Shown here piece by piece: positions 55,026 through 63,961 of a DNA stretch of 64,000 nt (positions within the stretch are counted from its first letter, which is position 1; every line of letters starts with the position of its first letter). The notes beneath the pieces were generated by a model. The model saw only the letters and a program-made list of their open reading frames with translations. It searched no databases and was not told where the DNA came from. The translations under genes were made by a program, and so were the position numbers. The stretch lies in the NCBI GenBank assembly GCA_002600635.1, contig CP021371.1, forward strand, positions 1,615,001 to 1,679,000. The letters run 5' to 3'. The stretch is from Rhizobium sp. ACO-34A. GTDB lineage: Bacteria; Pseudomonadota; Alphaproteobacteria; Rhizobiales; Rhizobiaceae.

Positions 55026-56522
55026 TCAGGGCTCTTCGTACTGGGTGAAGCTCGGTTCGGCGAGGTCGGCAAACCGGGTGAACTCGGCCTGGAAGGCGAG
55101 CTTCACGGTGCCCGTCGGTCCGTGACGCTGCTTGGCGATGATGACGTCCGCCGTGCCCTTGACCTTGTCCATGTTGGCTTCCCACTCGGCATATTTCGGG
55201 TCGGCGGGATCGCGCGGTTCCATGTTCTTCACATAGTACTCTTCGCGGAACACGAAGAGCACCACGTCGGCGTCCTGTTCGATCGAGCCCGATTCACGAA
55301 GGTCGGAGAGCTGCGGGCGTTTGTCGTCGCGGCTTTCCACCTGACGGGAGAGCTGTGAGAGCGCGATGATCGGAACGTTCAGTTCCTTGCCCAGCGCCTT
55401 CAGGCCCGTGGTGATGGCAGTGATTTCCTGAACGCGGTTCTCGCCGGATTTGCCGGTGCCGGTCATCAGCTGAACATAGTCGACCACGAGGCAATCGAGG
55501 CCGCGCTGACGTTTCAGGCGGCGTGCACGCGCGGCAAGCTGCGCAATCGAGATACCACCGGTCTGGTCGATGAAGAGCGGCACCTTCTGCATGGTCTGCG
55601 AGAAGCCGACCAGCTTTTCGAATTCGTGCTCGGTGATGTCGCCTCGGCGGATCTTGGAGGAAGAGACTTCCGTCTGCTCCGACATGATACGGGTGGCGAG
55701 TTGTTCGGAGGACATTTCGAGCGAGTAGAAGCCGACGACGCCACCGTTCTTGGCCTTGAAGTTGCCGTCCGGCATGACTTCCGGTTCGTAGGCGGCCGCG
55801 ATGTTCCAGGCGATGTTGGTCGCGAGCGAGGTCTTACCCATACCCGGACGGCCCGCGAGGATGATCAAGTCGGAGCGCTGCAGGCCGCCCATCTTGCCGT
55901 CGAGCGACATGATGCCGGTGGAGATGCCCGAAAGGTTTCCGTCGCGTTCGAAGGCGGCACCCGCCATGTCGACCGCGAGCGCCACGGCGTCGTTGAACGA
56001 CTGGAAGCCGCCGTCGTAGCGGCCATTCTCTGCCAGCGCGAAGAGGCGCCGTTCCGTATCCTCGATCTGCGCCTGCGGCGGCATGTCGAGCGGCGCGTCA
56101 TAGGCGATGTTGACGACATCCTCGCCGATGGTGATCAGCGAGCGACGAAGCGCAAGATCGTAGATCGCGCGGCCATAATCCTCCGCGTTGATGATCGTGA
56201 CGGCTTCGGAGGCGAGACGGGCGAGATACTGAGCCACTGTCAGGTCGCCGACCTTTTCATCCGAGGGCAGGAAGGTCTTGATGGTAACCGGGTTCGCCGT
56301 CTTGCCCATGCGGATGATTTCCGAGGCGACCTCGAAGATCTTTCGATGCAGCGGCTCGTAGAGATGCTCCGCCTTCAGGAAGTCCGACACACGGTAATAG
56401 GCGTCGTTGTTGACGAGGATGGCGCCGAGCAGCGCCTGTTCGGCCTCGATGTTGTTGGGGGCTTCCCGGTAGAGCGGCTCGGCCGGCTTGATGGGAGCAA
56501 TCTTGCGCGCAGTGTCGTTCAT
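55026..56522 (-). CDS. dnaB: Replicative DNA helicase DnaB
   Basis: This 498-residue hexameric helicase unwinds DNA at the fork. The N-terminal domain begins E-A-P-N-N-I-E-A-E-Q-A-L-L-G-A-I-L. The RecA-like domain has Walker A G-R-P-G-M-G-K-T-S and later D-Y-V-Q-L-M (Walker B) and L-S-Q-L-S-R. No intein is present. It belongs to the rhizobial rplI/dnaB/alr/radA neighbourhood, here interrupted on both sides. Confidence 0.96.
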   Translation of the reverse strand: MNDTARKIAPIKPAEPLYREAPNNIEAEQALLGAILVNNDAYYRVSDFLKAEHLYEPLHRKIFEVASEIIRMGKTANPVTIKTFLPSDEKVGDLTVAQYLARLASEAVTIINAEDYGRAIYDLALRRSLITIGEDVVNIAYDAPLDMPPQAQIEDTERRLFALAENGRYDGGFQSFNDAVALAVDMAGAAFERDGNLSGISTGIMSLDGKMGGLQRSDLIILAGRPGMGKTSLATNIAWNIAAAYEPEVMPDGNFKAKNGGVVGFYSLEMSSEQLATRIMSEQTEVSSSKIRRGDITEHEFEKLVGFSQTMQKVPLFIDQTGGISIAQLAARARRLKRQRGLDCLVVDYVQLMTGTGKSGENRVQEITAITTGLKALGKELNVPIIALSQLSRQVESRDDKRPQLSDLRESGSIEQDADVVLFVFREEYYVKNMEPRDPADPKYAEWEANMDKVKGTADVIIAKQRHGPTGTVKLAFQAEFTRFADLAEPSFTQYEEP

Positions 56523-56858
56523 TGCGGGCTACCGTCTTTTCTCTTCGAAACGTCGATCAATAAAAAAACCGGTTTGTCGGGTGCTCGTCCAAGAGTCAAC
56601 GACATCACGGCAACACGCGGGCGCAAAGCGCCGAACGGGCGCCGTCGGGGAGGTTGTCCCTCTTTTCCACAGGCGACAGGAAATCGGTTCGCGAACGACG
56701 GATTCCGCTTGCGTCGCCCGGGACGCGAATCAGCACGACATGGCCGCAAATATAGCGCGCAAAGAGATCTGCCATGCAGAAATTTCACGGCTCCTCCCTT
56801 GAGAAATGTCATGTTTGAAGTTATGTAGTACGACAATAGTTAGGGTGCTAACAATAAT
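56523..56858. other. Intergenic region between dnaB and the marR-emrBA cassette
   Basis: This 336-base divergent gap holds the marR operator-like repeat at 56839-56852 and a TTTTCCACA near 56665 that differs from a DnaA box by one base. I see no ORF with a good ribosome site and no RNA gene. Confidence 0.4.
56839..56852 (+). promoter_or_regulatory. Inverted repeat at marR start, candidate MarR operator
   Basis: GTTAG-GGTG-CTAAC, with perfect 5-base arms, ends six bases before the marR ATG. MarR proteins usually bind such short inverted repeats near their own start and block transcription or ribosome entry. The regulator assignment is inferred from position. Confidence 0.5.
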
Positions 56859-57332
56859 ATGAATGATCAATTAAACCGCTCCGGGATCCAACGTCTGCTG
56901 ATCCATGAAATGGCGGCCTTCAGCCGCAAGCTGAGGGTGCAGTTCGACATTGCCGTCCGGCAGAAGGGGCTGACCCTTCCGCGGGCGAGGGTGCTGTTTG
57001 CGCTTTCCGTCCGTCAGGGCATGACGCAGAGCGAGCTTGCCGCCGAACTCGATATCGAAACGCCGACCCTCGTGCGCCTCCTCGATTCCATGGCGGAGAG
57101 CGGTCTGGTCGAGCGTCGCGCCATGGAGGGGGATCGCCGGGTCAAGCAGATCTACATGACGCCGGACGGCGAGCGGCTGGCCGATGAGATGAACCTCTTT
57201 GCCGACGAATTCCGGTCCGAGCTGACGATCGGTCTGAATGACGACGAACTCAGGGTGGCCCAGACTGTCGTGCACCACCTCGTAGACCGGCTGCTGGCCA
57301 TGGGCGCCAGCGCAGGAGGCGAGAGTGAGTAG
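56859..57332 (+). CDS. MarR-family transcriptional regulator
   Basis: 157 residues with the MarR winged helix: F-A-L-S-V-R-Q-G-M-T-Q-S-E-L-A, D-I-E-T-P-T-L-V-R-L-L-D-S-M and the wing V-E-R-R-A-M-E-G-D-R-R-V-K. The ATG at 56859 has no clear Shine-Dalgarno and abuts an inverted repeat. Its end overlaps the efflux pump gene by eight bases, so it most likely represses the marR-emrB-emrA operon until a drug or other ligand binds. Confidence 0.93.
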   Translation: MNDQLNRSGIQRLLIHEMAAFSRKLRVQFDIAVRQKGLTLPRARVLFALSVRQGMTQSELAAELDIETPTLVRLLDSMAESGLVERRAMEGDRRVKQIYMTPDGERLADEMNLFADEFRSELTIGLNDDELRVAQTVVHHLVDRLLAMGASAGGESE

Positions 57333-59058
57333 CGTCGCAAGCCTTTCCGACGAGCCTGCGTCTCCTTCGGTTCCGCGCACGAGTACCGCCGATGCCCCTC
57401 AGGCCGCGGATACCGCCAACACGACCGCATCTACCGCCTCTCAGCCTCCGGTCGACGTGCCGGCACCGGTGCCGTTTTTCGTCATGTCGAAGAAGCGGGC
57501 CTTCATCTATTTCCTGTCCTCGACGCTCCTCGCCCTGCTGCAGGGCCTGAACATGAATTTCGCGTCGGTGAACCTCTACCAGTTGCAGGGTTCGCTCCAT
57601 GTCACCGTCAACGAAGCCATATGGCTGACGGCGGCCTATATGGCACCCTATGCCAGCATGTCGCTGGCGCTGGTCCGTATCCGCAATCACTTTGGCCTTC
57701 GCCGCTTCGCCGAGGTCAGCATCGCCATTTTCGTGATGGCCTCCTTGCTGAACCTTGTGGTCAACGATCTGAATTCCGGCATTGTCGTGCGCTTCATCAG
57801 CGGCGTCGTCGCCGCGCCGCTCTCCTCGATCGCCTTCTTCTATATGCTGGAGCCGTTTCCGAGGGAGAGAAAGTTCGCTTACGGCCTGCCGCTGGCGCTG
57901 GCCAATACCTCCATTTCCGCACCGCTGGCGCAGCTCGTCTCTCCCCATCTCATCAACTTCGGTGGATGGCAGGGGCTTTATACGTTTGAACTCGCCATGG
58001 CGCTCATGGCCTTCCCGATCATCTACCTGCTGCCGCTGACACCGCTTCCCCACGCGAAGGTCATCGAGAAGCTCGATTTCCTCAGCTATCCGCTGCTCGG
58101 GATCGGCTTCGGCTGCATTGCGGTGACGCTTGCGGTTGGTCGTCTCTACTGGTGGTTCGAGGCGCCGTGGATCGGCATTCTGCTCGCGGTCGCCTGCGCT
58201 TCACTGACGGCGCATGTGCTGATCGAGCTCCAGCGCGAAAAGCCGCTGGTCGATGTGCGCTGGCTGCTGACCCGCGACAACATCCATCTCGGTCTCGTGC
58301 TGCTGGTTTTCCGCGTCATTGCCTCCGAACAGAGCAGCGTTGCCGTCAACTTCTTCACCAATCTCGGCCTGACCAACGATCTGATGCCGCGCCTCTATGT
58401 CATCATGATCCTGTCGGGATTTGCCGGTGCCTGGAGCTGCTGTTTCTTCCTGCGGAAGAACTGGATTGCCGGCTCCCACATCTTCGCGCTGGTATTGATG
58501 GCCCTGGGCGCCTTCATGGATTCCCATGCGACGAGCCTGACGAGGCCGGAGCAGATGTATCTGAGCCAGGCCATGGTCGCAGCCGGTGCCGCCATGTTCC
58601 TGCCCACGGCCATGGCCAAGGGTTTCGGCACGGCTCTGGTCAAAGGACCGCAATACGTTCTGACCTTCCTGGTGATCTTCCTGTTCACGCAGTCGATCGG
58701 CGGGCTCATCGGCTCCGCGGTGTTCGGCACCTTCATGCAGATCCGCCAGCGCGTTCACCTGCAGGCGCTTCTGGAAAACTTCGTGCTCACCGACCCCATG
58801 GTCGCCACGCGGGTGCAGACCTATGCGACCGCCTACGGAAAAGTGGTCACTGACAAGCTTGCCGCCAATTCTCAGGGAATTTCCGCGGTCTACCAGACGA
58901 TAAGCCGTGAATCCTACGTGCTCGCATACAACGATACCTTCTTCCTGATCTCGATGGTTGCCGTCGCGGCACTCGTTGCGTTGATCGCCCATCTGTCCTT
59001 CAATCTTGCCAAGAAACGCATCACGGACGCCGTCCGCCGTCCAGCCGTTGCCCAATGA
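57325..59058 (+). CDS. MFS multidrug efflux protein, DHA2/EmrB type
   Basis: 577 residues with about 14 hydrophobic helices after a Ser/Pro/Thr-rich N-terminus of about 50 residues. N-E-A-I-W-L-T-A-A-Y-M-A (about 95-106) corresponds to the DHA2 helix-1/2 region. With the adjacent membrane-fusion protein it should form an EmrAB-like pump that needs an outer-membrane channel encoded elsewhere. The GTG at 57325 lies inside the marR end and is preceded by GGAGGCGAGA. The substrate is unknown. Confidence 0.9.
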   Translation: MSSVASLSDEPASPSVPRTSTADAPQAADTANTTASTASQPPVDVPAPVPFFVMSKKRAFIYFLSSTLLALLQGLNMNFASVNLYQLQGSLHVTVNEAIWLTAAYMAPYASMSLALVRIRNHFGLRRFAEVSIAIFVMASLLNLVVNDLNSGIVVRFISGVVAAPLSSIAFFYMLEPFPRERKFAYGLPLALANTSISAPLAQLVSPHLINFGGWQGLYTFELAMALMAFPIIYLLPLTPLPHAKVIEKLDFLSYPLLGIGFGCIAVTLAVGRLYWWFEAPWIGILLAVACASLTAHVLIELQREKPLVDVRWLLTRDNIHLGLVLLVFRVIASEQSSVAVNFFTNLGLTNDLMPRLYVIMILSGFAGAWSCCFFLRKNWIAGSHIFALVLMALGAFMDSHATSLTRPEQMYLSQAMVAAGAAMFLPTAMAKGFGTALVKGPQYVLTFLVIFLFTQSIGGLIGSAVFGTFMQIRQRVHLQALLENFVLTDPMVATRVQTYATAYGKVVTDKLAANSQGISAVYQTISRESYVLAYNDTFFLISMVAVAALVALIAHLSFNLAKKRITDAVRRPAVAQ

Positions 59059-59065
59059 GCCAGTC

Positions 59066-60133
59066 ATGACAAATATCCTGCGTTCCCCCCTTGCAGTCGC
59101 CGCTCTCCTCGTCGGTGCGTCCGGCGTCGCCCTCTCGCTTTACTCATGGCATCTGCCACCCTTCAGGACGTCAGTGGAAACCACCGATAACGCCTATGTC
59201 CGCGGTTACGTGACGGTGCTTGCGCCGCAGCTCAGCGGTGATGTCGCCGAGGTTGCCGTACAGGACTTCCAGGAAGTGAAGACCGGTGACCTGCTGGTCA
59301 GGATCGATGACCGGATCTACACGCAGAAGCTCGAACAGGCGAAGGCGAGCCTCGCCATGCAGAAGGCAACGCTTGCCAATTCCTATCAGGACGAGATGTC
59401 GGCCCGCGCTTCGGTCGGCTCGGCGGAGGCGGAACTGAAAAGCGCGCAGGCCGCACTTGCCAATGCCGAGGCCAACTGGGATCGCAGCCAGCGGCTCGCC
59501 GGCAAGGGGGTTGTGGCTGAAAGCTCAAGGGATAGCGACCGCTATGCGCTGGCGCAGGCCAAGGCGGGTGTTGCCAAGGCCGAGGCCGCAATCGAGGTCG
59601 CGCGCCAGAAGGTCGCGACCATTCTCGGCACGCGCGACTCGCTCCAGGCTTCCGTGGCGAATGCCGAAGCGACCGTGAAGCTTGCCGAGATCGATCTCGC
59701 CAATACCCGCATCGTTGCGCCGCGCGATGGCAGGGTCGGTGAAGTCGGTGTCCGTCTCGGCCAGTATGTGACTGCCGGAACCCAGTTGACGACGCTGGTG
59801 CCGAACGATGTCTGGGTCGTCGCCAATTTCAAGGAGACCCAGATCAACGGCCTGAAGCCCGGCCAACCTGTGGTTTTTGCCGTCGATGCACTCGGCGGCA
59901 CCGTTCTGCATGGGCATATCGAGCGCTTCTCTCCGGCAACCGGTTCCGAGTTCAGCGTCATCAAGACCGACAACGCGACGGGTAACTTCACCAAGATCGC
60001 ACAGCGCGTGGCAACCCGCATCAAGGTCGATCCGGGCCAGGAGGAAAGGGCGCATCTGTCGCCGGGCATGTCGGTGGTCGTAAAGGTCGACAAGTCGATT
60101 TCCCCCGATGACGCCATGACCGGCAGCCTCTGA
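59066..60133 (+). CDS. HlyD/EmrA-family membrane fusion protein
   Basis: 355 residues. One N-terminal helix (about 8-24) anchors a periplasmic part with the lipoyl-like half motif T-D-N-A-Y-V-R-G-Y-V, a coiled-coil hairpin (about 90-205, rich in Ala, Glu and Lys) and the second half I-V-A-P-R-D-G-R-V-G-E-V. The ATG at 59066 follows the pump stop by seven bases. It links the EmrB-like pump to an outer-membrane channel. The gene converges on rplI, with a strong terminator between. Confidence 0.93.
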   Translation: MTNILRSPLAVAALLVGASGVALSLYSWHLPPFRTSVETTDNAYVRGYVTVLAPQLSGDVAEVAVQDFQEVKTGDLLVRIDDRIYTQKLEQAKASLAMQKATLANSYQDEMSARASVGSAEAELKSAQAALANAEANWDRSQRLAGKGVVAESSRDSDRYALAQAKAGVAKAEAAIEVARQKVATILGTRDSLQASVANAEATVKLAEIDLANTRIVAPRDGRVGEVGVRLGQYVTAGTQLTTLVPNDVWVVANFKETQINGLKPGQPVVFAVDALGGTVLHGHIERFSPATGSEFSVIKTDNATGNFTKIAQRVATRIKVDPGQEERAHLSPGMSVVVKVDKSISPDDAMTGSL

Positions 60134-60160
60134 ACCTGCATTTCCCCAGTACCCAAAAGA

Positions 60161-60190
60161 AAACGCCCGGTCCGTGAGGACCGGGCGTTT
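60161..60190 (-). terminator. Rho-independent terminator of the rpsF-rplI operon
   Basis: A perfect 13-bp stem, AAACGCCCGGTCC (60161-60173) and GGACCGGGCGTTT (60178-60190), with loop GTGA. On the minus strand it is followed by TCTTTTGGG, and the stem itself ends in a T-run. It lies 25 bases past the rplI stop and could also stop the convergent efflux transcript. Confidence 0.85.
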
Positions 60191-60215
60191 CGCAATGCCC
60201 TGAAGGGCGGATTGC

Positions 60216-60791
60216 TTATTCTTCGTCGCCGTCGCGGTCTGCATCCGGATCGAAGAAGTCTTCCGGACGGAGCGCGTCTTCGTCAACGCCGTAGATGGCG
60301 TCGGCGGAGGTGAGGCTTTCGCCCTTGGACTGGCGCTCGGCTTCTTCAGCAGAACGGGCAACGTTGATTTCAACAGCGATTTCGACTTCGGCGTGCAGGT
60401 GCATGGTCACCTTGTGCAGGCCGATAGCCTTGATCGGGTGGTTGAGCTCGACCTGGTTGCGGCCGATGTTGAAGCCTTCGGCAGCCAGTGCGTCAACGAT
60501 GTCACGGGCAGCAACCGAACCATAGAGCTGGCCGGTTTCGCCAGCGGCGCGAACCATGATGAAGGACTTGCCGTCGAGAACTTCGGCAACCTTCTGGGCT
60601 TCCGACTTGCGCTCGAGGTTACGAGCTTCGAGCGTTGCGCGCTCGGCTTCGAAACGGGTCTTGTTGGCTGCGTTGGCGCGAAGAGCCTTGCCGAGAGGCA
60701 GCAGGTAGTTACGTGCAAAGCCGTCGCGGACCTTTACGGTTTCGCCCATCTGGCCGAGCTTGGCGATGCGTTCGAGAAGAATGACTTCCAT
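60216..60791 (-). CDS. rplI: 50S ribosomal protein bL9
   Basis: 191 residues. The N-terminal domain, [16 protein letters not shown], and the signature [12 protein letters not shown] (25-36) are diagnostic. The long central helix spans about 42-78. An acidic C-terminal extension (about 150-191, ending in [11 protein letters not shown]) makes it longer than the roughly 150-residue E. coli protein, as in other rhizobia. It is the last gene of the rpsF-rpsR-DUF2232-rplI run. Confidence 0.97.
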   Translation of the reverse strand: MEVILLERIAKLGQMGETVKVRDGFARNYLLPLGKALRANAANKTRFEAERATLEARNLERKSEAQKVAEVLDGKSFIMVRAAGETGQLYGSVAARDIVDALAAEGFNIGRNQVELNHPIKAIGLHKVTMHLHAEVEIAVEINVARSAEEAERQSKGESLTSADAIYGVDEDALRPEDFFDPDADRDGDEE

Positions 60792-60815
60792 TGCATTGTT
60801 CCTTTCAGTTTGAGT

Positions 60816-61790
60816 TCACGAATTGGAATTGTCGGAGCCGGTGCCGGAGGCAGTCGGCGTAAGTGCTACGGTCCGCCGCGTATCGACGAGACCGAAAACG
60901 AGGACGATGAAGGCCGGAAGGACCATCAGTGTCGAAAGATAGGCAAGGATCAGTGCCGGTACGCGCCAGTCCTTGCCACGGGTACGAAGATGCAGCGAGG
61001 CAAACCCGCTGAGCAGAAAACCCGCACCGAAGGCGCCGCATACCGTCGCACCGATCAGGGCAGGGGTGCCACCCGCAAAGCAGGCGAGGATGCCGGCGAG
61101 AAAGACGAACAGCGCGTTGCGGTTCATCCGGAGTGCCGACGGAATGTCTTCCCGCGGACGAAGCGCCCGGCCGGAAGCGGAGGCGATCCGGGTCGCGATA
61201 TAATAGGCGGCAAACAGCATCATCACCCAGGAGCCGCCCTGAACGATCGGGACCATCAGCACGAAGAGCCGCTTGGACTGTTCCAGCGCCGCCGGGTCCA
61301 TCGTCATGGCCGGGTTCTGTTCGTTCATGGAGGATACGACCGTATCGACGAACTGGTTGGTCAATTCCGGGCCGTAACCGATCATGATCCCGAGAAAGAT
61401 CACCGCCAGAGAAACCAGGCCGCACAGATGCAGCAGGATGTCGGAGAGCGGGTACCACGCCATCAAATTCGCCGGACCGCCGATTTCGGAAGCCGGCCGG
61501 GCGAGGTTGGAAAGGTGGGCCAGCCAGCCGGCCGGCAGCAGCATGAATGCAGCCATGATGATCGCGAAGATCGGCGAGACCGCGATGGCGCCGATGAACG
61601 TCGCAACCACGATGGCGACGATAGCCGCAAGATTTCCCCAGACGAGGCCGACGATCAGGATGGGCATGGCCGATGCGGCGTAAAGAACGAAAGACAGGAA
61701 CAGCACCGCGTTCGCGCCCAACACCAGCAGGGCGGCGGTCATACCGGCGATGATGCCGGTCAGCAGCAATTGTCCATTCACCTGTTTCAC
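60816..61790 (-). CDS. DUF2232 membrane protein
   Basis: 324 residues with about eight hydrophobic helices, beginning G-I-I-A-G-M-T-A-A-L-L-V-L. This matches the DUF2232 (YybS-like) family commonly found between rpsR and rplI in alphaproteobacteria; the function is unknown. It follows rpsR by 199 bases that include a terminator-like hairpin, so its expression may be reduced relative to the ribosomal genes. It ends 24 bases before rplI. Confidence 0.88.
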   Translation of the reverse strand: MKQVNGQLLLTGIIAGMTAALLVLGANAVLFLSFVLYAASAMPILIVGLVWGNLAAIVAIVVATFIGAIAVSPIFAIIMAAFMLLPAGWLAHLSNLARPASEIGGPANLMAWYPLSDILLHLCGLVSLAVIFLGIMIGYGPELTNQFVDTVVSSMNEQNPAMTMDPAALEQSKRLFVLMVPIVQGGSWVMMLFAAYYIATRIASASGRALRPREDIPSALRMNRNALFVFLAGILACFAGGTPALIGATVCGAFGAGFLLSGFASLHLRTRGKDWRVPALILAYLSTLMVLPAFIVLVFGLVDTRRTVALTPTASGTGSDNSNS

Positions 61791-61951
61791 GTTCGCTGTC
61801 CTGCTACATCAAGCAGTTAGGGGAAAATCCGGACTCAGATCCTGAGTTCCGTGCCCCAACATGGGATTTCACCCGAAGACGCTGAGACTTCGCTTGAAGT
61901 CCGATGTCTTCGGCATGGGTTCCGATCCGCGCCCAACGCGGAAGGGAGAAA

Positions 61952-61980
61952 CTACCCTCCGGTCCGGGACCGGAGGGTAG
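61952..61980 (-). terminator. Terminator-like hairpin after rpsR
   Basis: 14-base arms, CTACCCTCCGGTCC (61952-61965) and GGACCGGAGGGTAG (61967-61980), separated by one base; a realistic hairpin pairs 12 bp with a 5-base loop. On the minus strand it is followed by TTTCTCCC. It starts nine bases past the rpsR stop and could partly stop transcription before DUF2232 and rplI. Confidence 0.75.
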
Positions 61981-61989
61981 AAGATCGTA

Positions 61990-62238
61990 TTAGGCTACGA
62001 CGTACGGCAGCAGGCCGAGGAAGCGGGCGCGCTTGATCGCCTGGGCGAGTTCGCGCTGCTTCTTCTGGGAAACAGCCGTGATGCGGGACGGAACGATCTT
62101 GCCGCGCTCGGAAATGTAGCGCTGCAGGAGACGAACGTCCTTGTAGTCGATCTTCGGAGCGTTTGCGCCGGAGAAGGGGCACGTCTTGCGACGGCGGTGG
62201 AACGGGCGGCGTGCCGGGGAGGAAGAAGCGTCAGCCAT
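61990..62238 (-). CDS. rpsR: 30S ribosomal protein bS18
   Basis: 82 residues, basic, with the signature [15 protein letters not shown] and the C-terminal helix [13 protein letters not shown]. The ATG at 62238 has AGGAG eight bases away and gives the usual N-terminus; the ATG at 62244 is too close to it. It follows rpsF by 12 bases, and the two proteins bind as a pair in the 30S platform. Confidence 0.97.
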   Translation of the reverse strand: MADASSSPARRPFHRRRKTCPFSGANAPKIDYKDVRLLQRYISERGKIVPSRITAVSQKKQRELAQAIKRARFLGLLPYVVA

Positions 62239-62250
62239 TGTCATATCTCC

Positions 62251-62676
62251 TTATGCACGGTCTTCGCGCGGACGGCGCGGGCCACGGTCGCCGAAGCCAC
62301 CTTCGCGGCGCGGGCCACGATCGTCGCCTTCGCGGCGCGGACGGTCGTCACGGTCGCGCTTCTGCATCATTGCCGACGGGCCTTCTTCGTGGGCTTCGAC
62401 AGCGATGGTCATGTAACGAAGAACGTCTTCGTTGATGCGCATCTGACGCTCCATCTCGTGGATAGCCGGTGCCGGAGCATCGATGTCCATGAGGGCGTAG
62501 TGAGCCTTGCGGTTCTTCTTGATGCGGTACGTCAGGGACTTGAGGCCCCAGTTTTCGATGCGCCCGACCTTGCCGCCGTTAGCTTCGATGACACCCTTGT
62601 ACTGTTCTACGAGGGCATCAACCTGCTGAGCGGACATATCCTGCCGGGCAAGGAATACATGTTCGTAAAGAGCCAT
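62251..62676 (-). CDS. rpsF: 30S ribosomal protein bS6
   Basis: 141 residues. The N-terminus, [14 protein letters not shown], and the motif [19 protein letters not shown] (about 40-58) are diagnostic of bS6. A C-terminal Arg/Gly/Asp-rich tail (about 108-141, [11 protein letters not shown]) is typical of alphaproteobacteria. GAAAGGCAAG precedes the ATG. It heads the operon after a leader of about 215 bases, long enough to hold the S6:S18-binding autoregulatory RNA known from other bacteria; I could not verify that motif. Confidence 0.97.
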   Translation of the reverse strand: MALYEHVFLARQDMSAQQVDALVEQYKGVIEANGGKVGRIENWGLKSLTYRIKKNRKAHYALMDIDAPAPAIHEMERQMRINEDVLRYMTIAVEAHEEGPSAMMQKRDRDDRPRREGDDRGPRREGGFGDRGPRRPREDRA

Positions 62677-62898
62677 GGTAATCTTGCCTTTCTTGCGGTT
62701 GTCATCACCCGGGATCCGGCGCTAAGCCTCAACGACTGCTCCTGATTGGGTATCCCCAAGGCAAGAAAAGCGTTTGATCGAGACGGTCGAGAGCGGAGAC
62801 ACGGGAGGCCGGAACCCCTTGGATTCCTGCGGCGATCTTTCGAACGCCGGCCCTCCGTTCAGCCACCAGCCATGAGACCGGGTGTTGTGAACAGCGCG

Positions 62899-62926
62899 CT
62901 TATACGCATTTTTGCCGGGAAGGCAA
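62899..62926 (-). promoter_or_regulatory. Sigma70-like promoter of the rpsF operon
   Basis: On the minus strand, -35 TTGCCT (62926-62921), a 16-base spacer and -10 TATAAG (62904-62899). This predicts transcription starting near 62892 and an rpsF leader of about 215 bases. The -10 matches five of six consensus positions. Confidence 0.55.
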
Positions 62927-62967
62927 GGCCGTCAGTGCATTTTGACGGCGACGATGTCGGTTTTGTT

Positions 62968-63885
62968 TCAGCCGACTTTCAATACGTAGTTGCCGTTGTC
63001 GAGTGTCCAGCTGAAGTTCGAGGCATCCCCATCGGTCAGCGTCAGGCTGATCTGGTCGTCCGAGCCGGCAACCTTCGCGGTCAGCATATTGCCGCTGACG
63101 GAAACCTCGACATCCTTGTCCGTCAGGCCGGAAAACCGGATCGACAGTGCGCCGTTGCTGGTGATGGTATCGGAACCGTCGCCCTTGGCAAAACCGTATT
63201 CGGCAACCGCATTGCGACCGGTCTGGGTGATCGTCACGGTATCGTCTCCGGTACCGCCCGAGGCGTAGATACGATTGCCCTCGAGCGTCATGGTGTCGTT
63301 GCCGGCCCCGCCGGTCACGCCGCGAATGGTGTCGGCTGCCACCTTTATAATGTCGTCGCCACTGCCGCCATCGACGTCGAGCACGAGCTTGCCGGAGATG
63401 TTGATGGTGTCGTCGCCGTCGTCGCCATGGATTCCATTGGCGACATCCGTGGAAATATTGAAGGTGTCGTTTCCCGCGCCGCCGGAAATGTTCGCAACCC
63501 GGTCGGATCTTGCGGTGATGACGTCGTCGCCGGCGCCCATGTCGATGCCGTAGACGCTGCGGGTGTCCATCGTCAGCGTGTCAGCGCCCGAAGTGCCGGT
63601 TGCGCCGGTGATATGACCGAAGCTTTCGCTCACCGTGGTGCTGGTTTCAGCCGAGCTGGTATCCTTGCCGAGCGTAACGATCTCGATGATCCGCGCCATG
63701 GCGCGTTCGGCCACTTCGTTTCGGACATAGCCGGAATCGCTGTCGTTTTGCCAATTGCGTGCCGACGAGTTCGTACTCGACGTCAGCGGCGTGTTCGCGG
63801 TGAACAGCTGCGTGACATACTGGCTGACATTCGCATTGCGATAGAAGGCGTTGATGGCGCTCACGTCCGGACCCTGTGCTTGCAT
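62968..63885 (-). CDS. RTX-like calcium-binding repeat protein
   Basis: 305 residues. The N-terminal 90 residues are Ser/Thr/Asn-rich and helical. From about 97 to 240 there are glycine-rich turns of the type G-G-x-G-N-D-T, whose final Asp residues lie at 102, 121, 140, 159, 178, 197 and 215, a near-exact 19-residue period. Each unit pairs one turn with I-x-I-S-type strands, so a beta-roll or solenoid binding calcium is likely. No Sec signal is visible; type I secretion by a C-terminal signal is possible. The ATG at 63885 was chosen because GGAGAAGG precedes it; an ATG at 63933 lacks a site. A CtrA box lies upstream. Confidence 0.8.
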   Translation of the reverse strand: MQAQGPDVSAINAFYRNANVSQYVTQLFTANTPLTSSTNSSARNWQNDSDSGYVRNEVAERAMARIIEIVTLGKDTSSAETSTTVSESFGHITGATGTSGADTLTMDTRSVYGIDMGAGDDVITARSDRVANISGGAGNDTFNISTDVANGIHGDDGDDTINISGKLVLDVDGGSGDDIIKVAADTIRGVTGGAGNDTMTLEGNRIYASGGTGDDTVTITQTGRNAVAEYGFAKGDGSDTITSNGALSIRFSGLTDKDVEVSVSGNMLTAKVAGSDDQISLTLTDGDASNFSWTLDNGNYVLKVG

Positions 63886-63946
63886 GGCCTTCTCCGCTGA
63901 CCGCGAAGTACGGCATGTCTTGTCCGCCATCATGTCGAACGATGCT

Positions 63947-63961
63947 TTAAACTATACTTAA
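63947..63961 (-). promoter_or_regulatory. CtrA-type box TTAA-N7-TTAA
   Basis: A full match to the CtrA recognition sequence, with minus-strand spacer GTATAGT, 61 bases upstream of the RTX-like gene start. The spacer itself holds TATAGT, a good -10 element, so CtrA would sit on the promoter. Binding is inferred. Confidence 0.5.
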
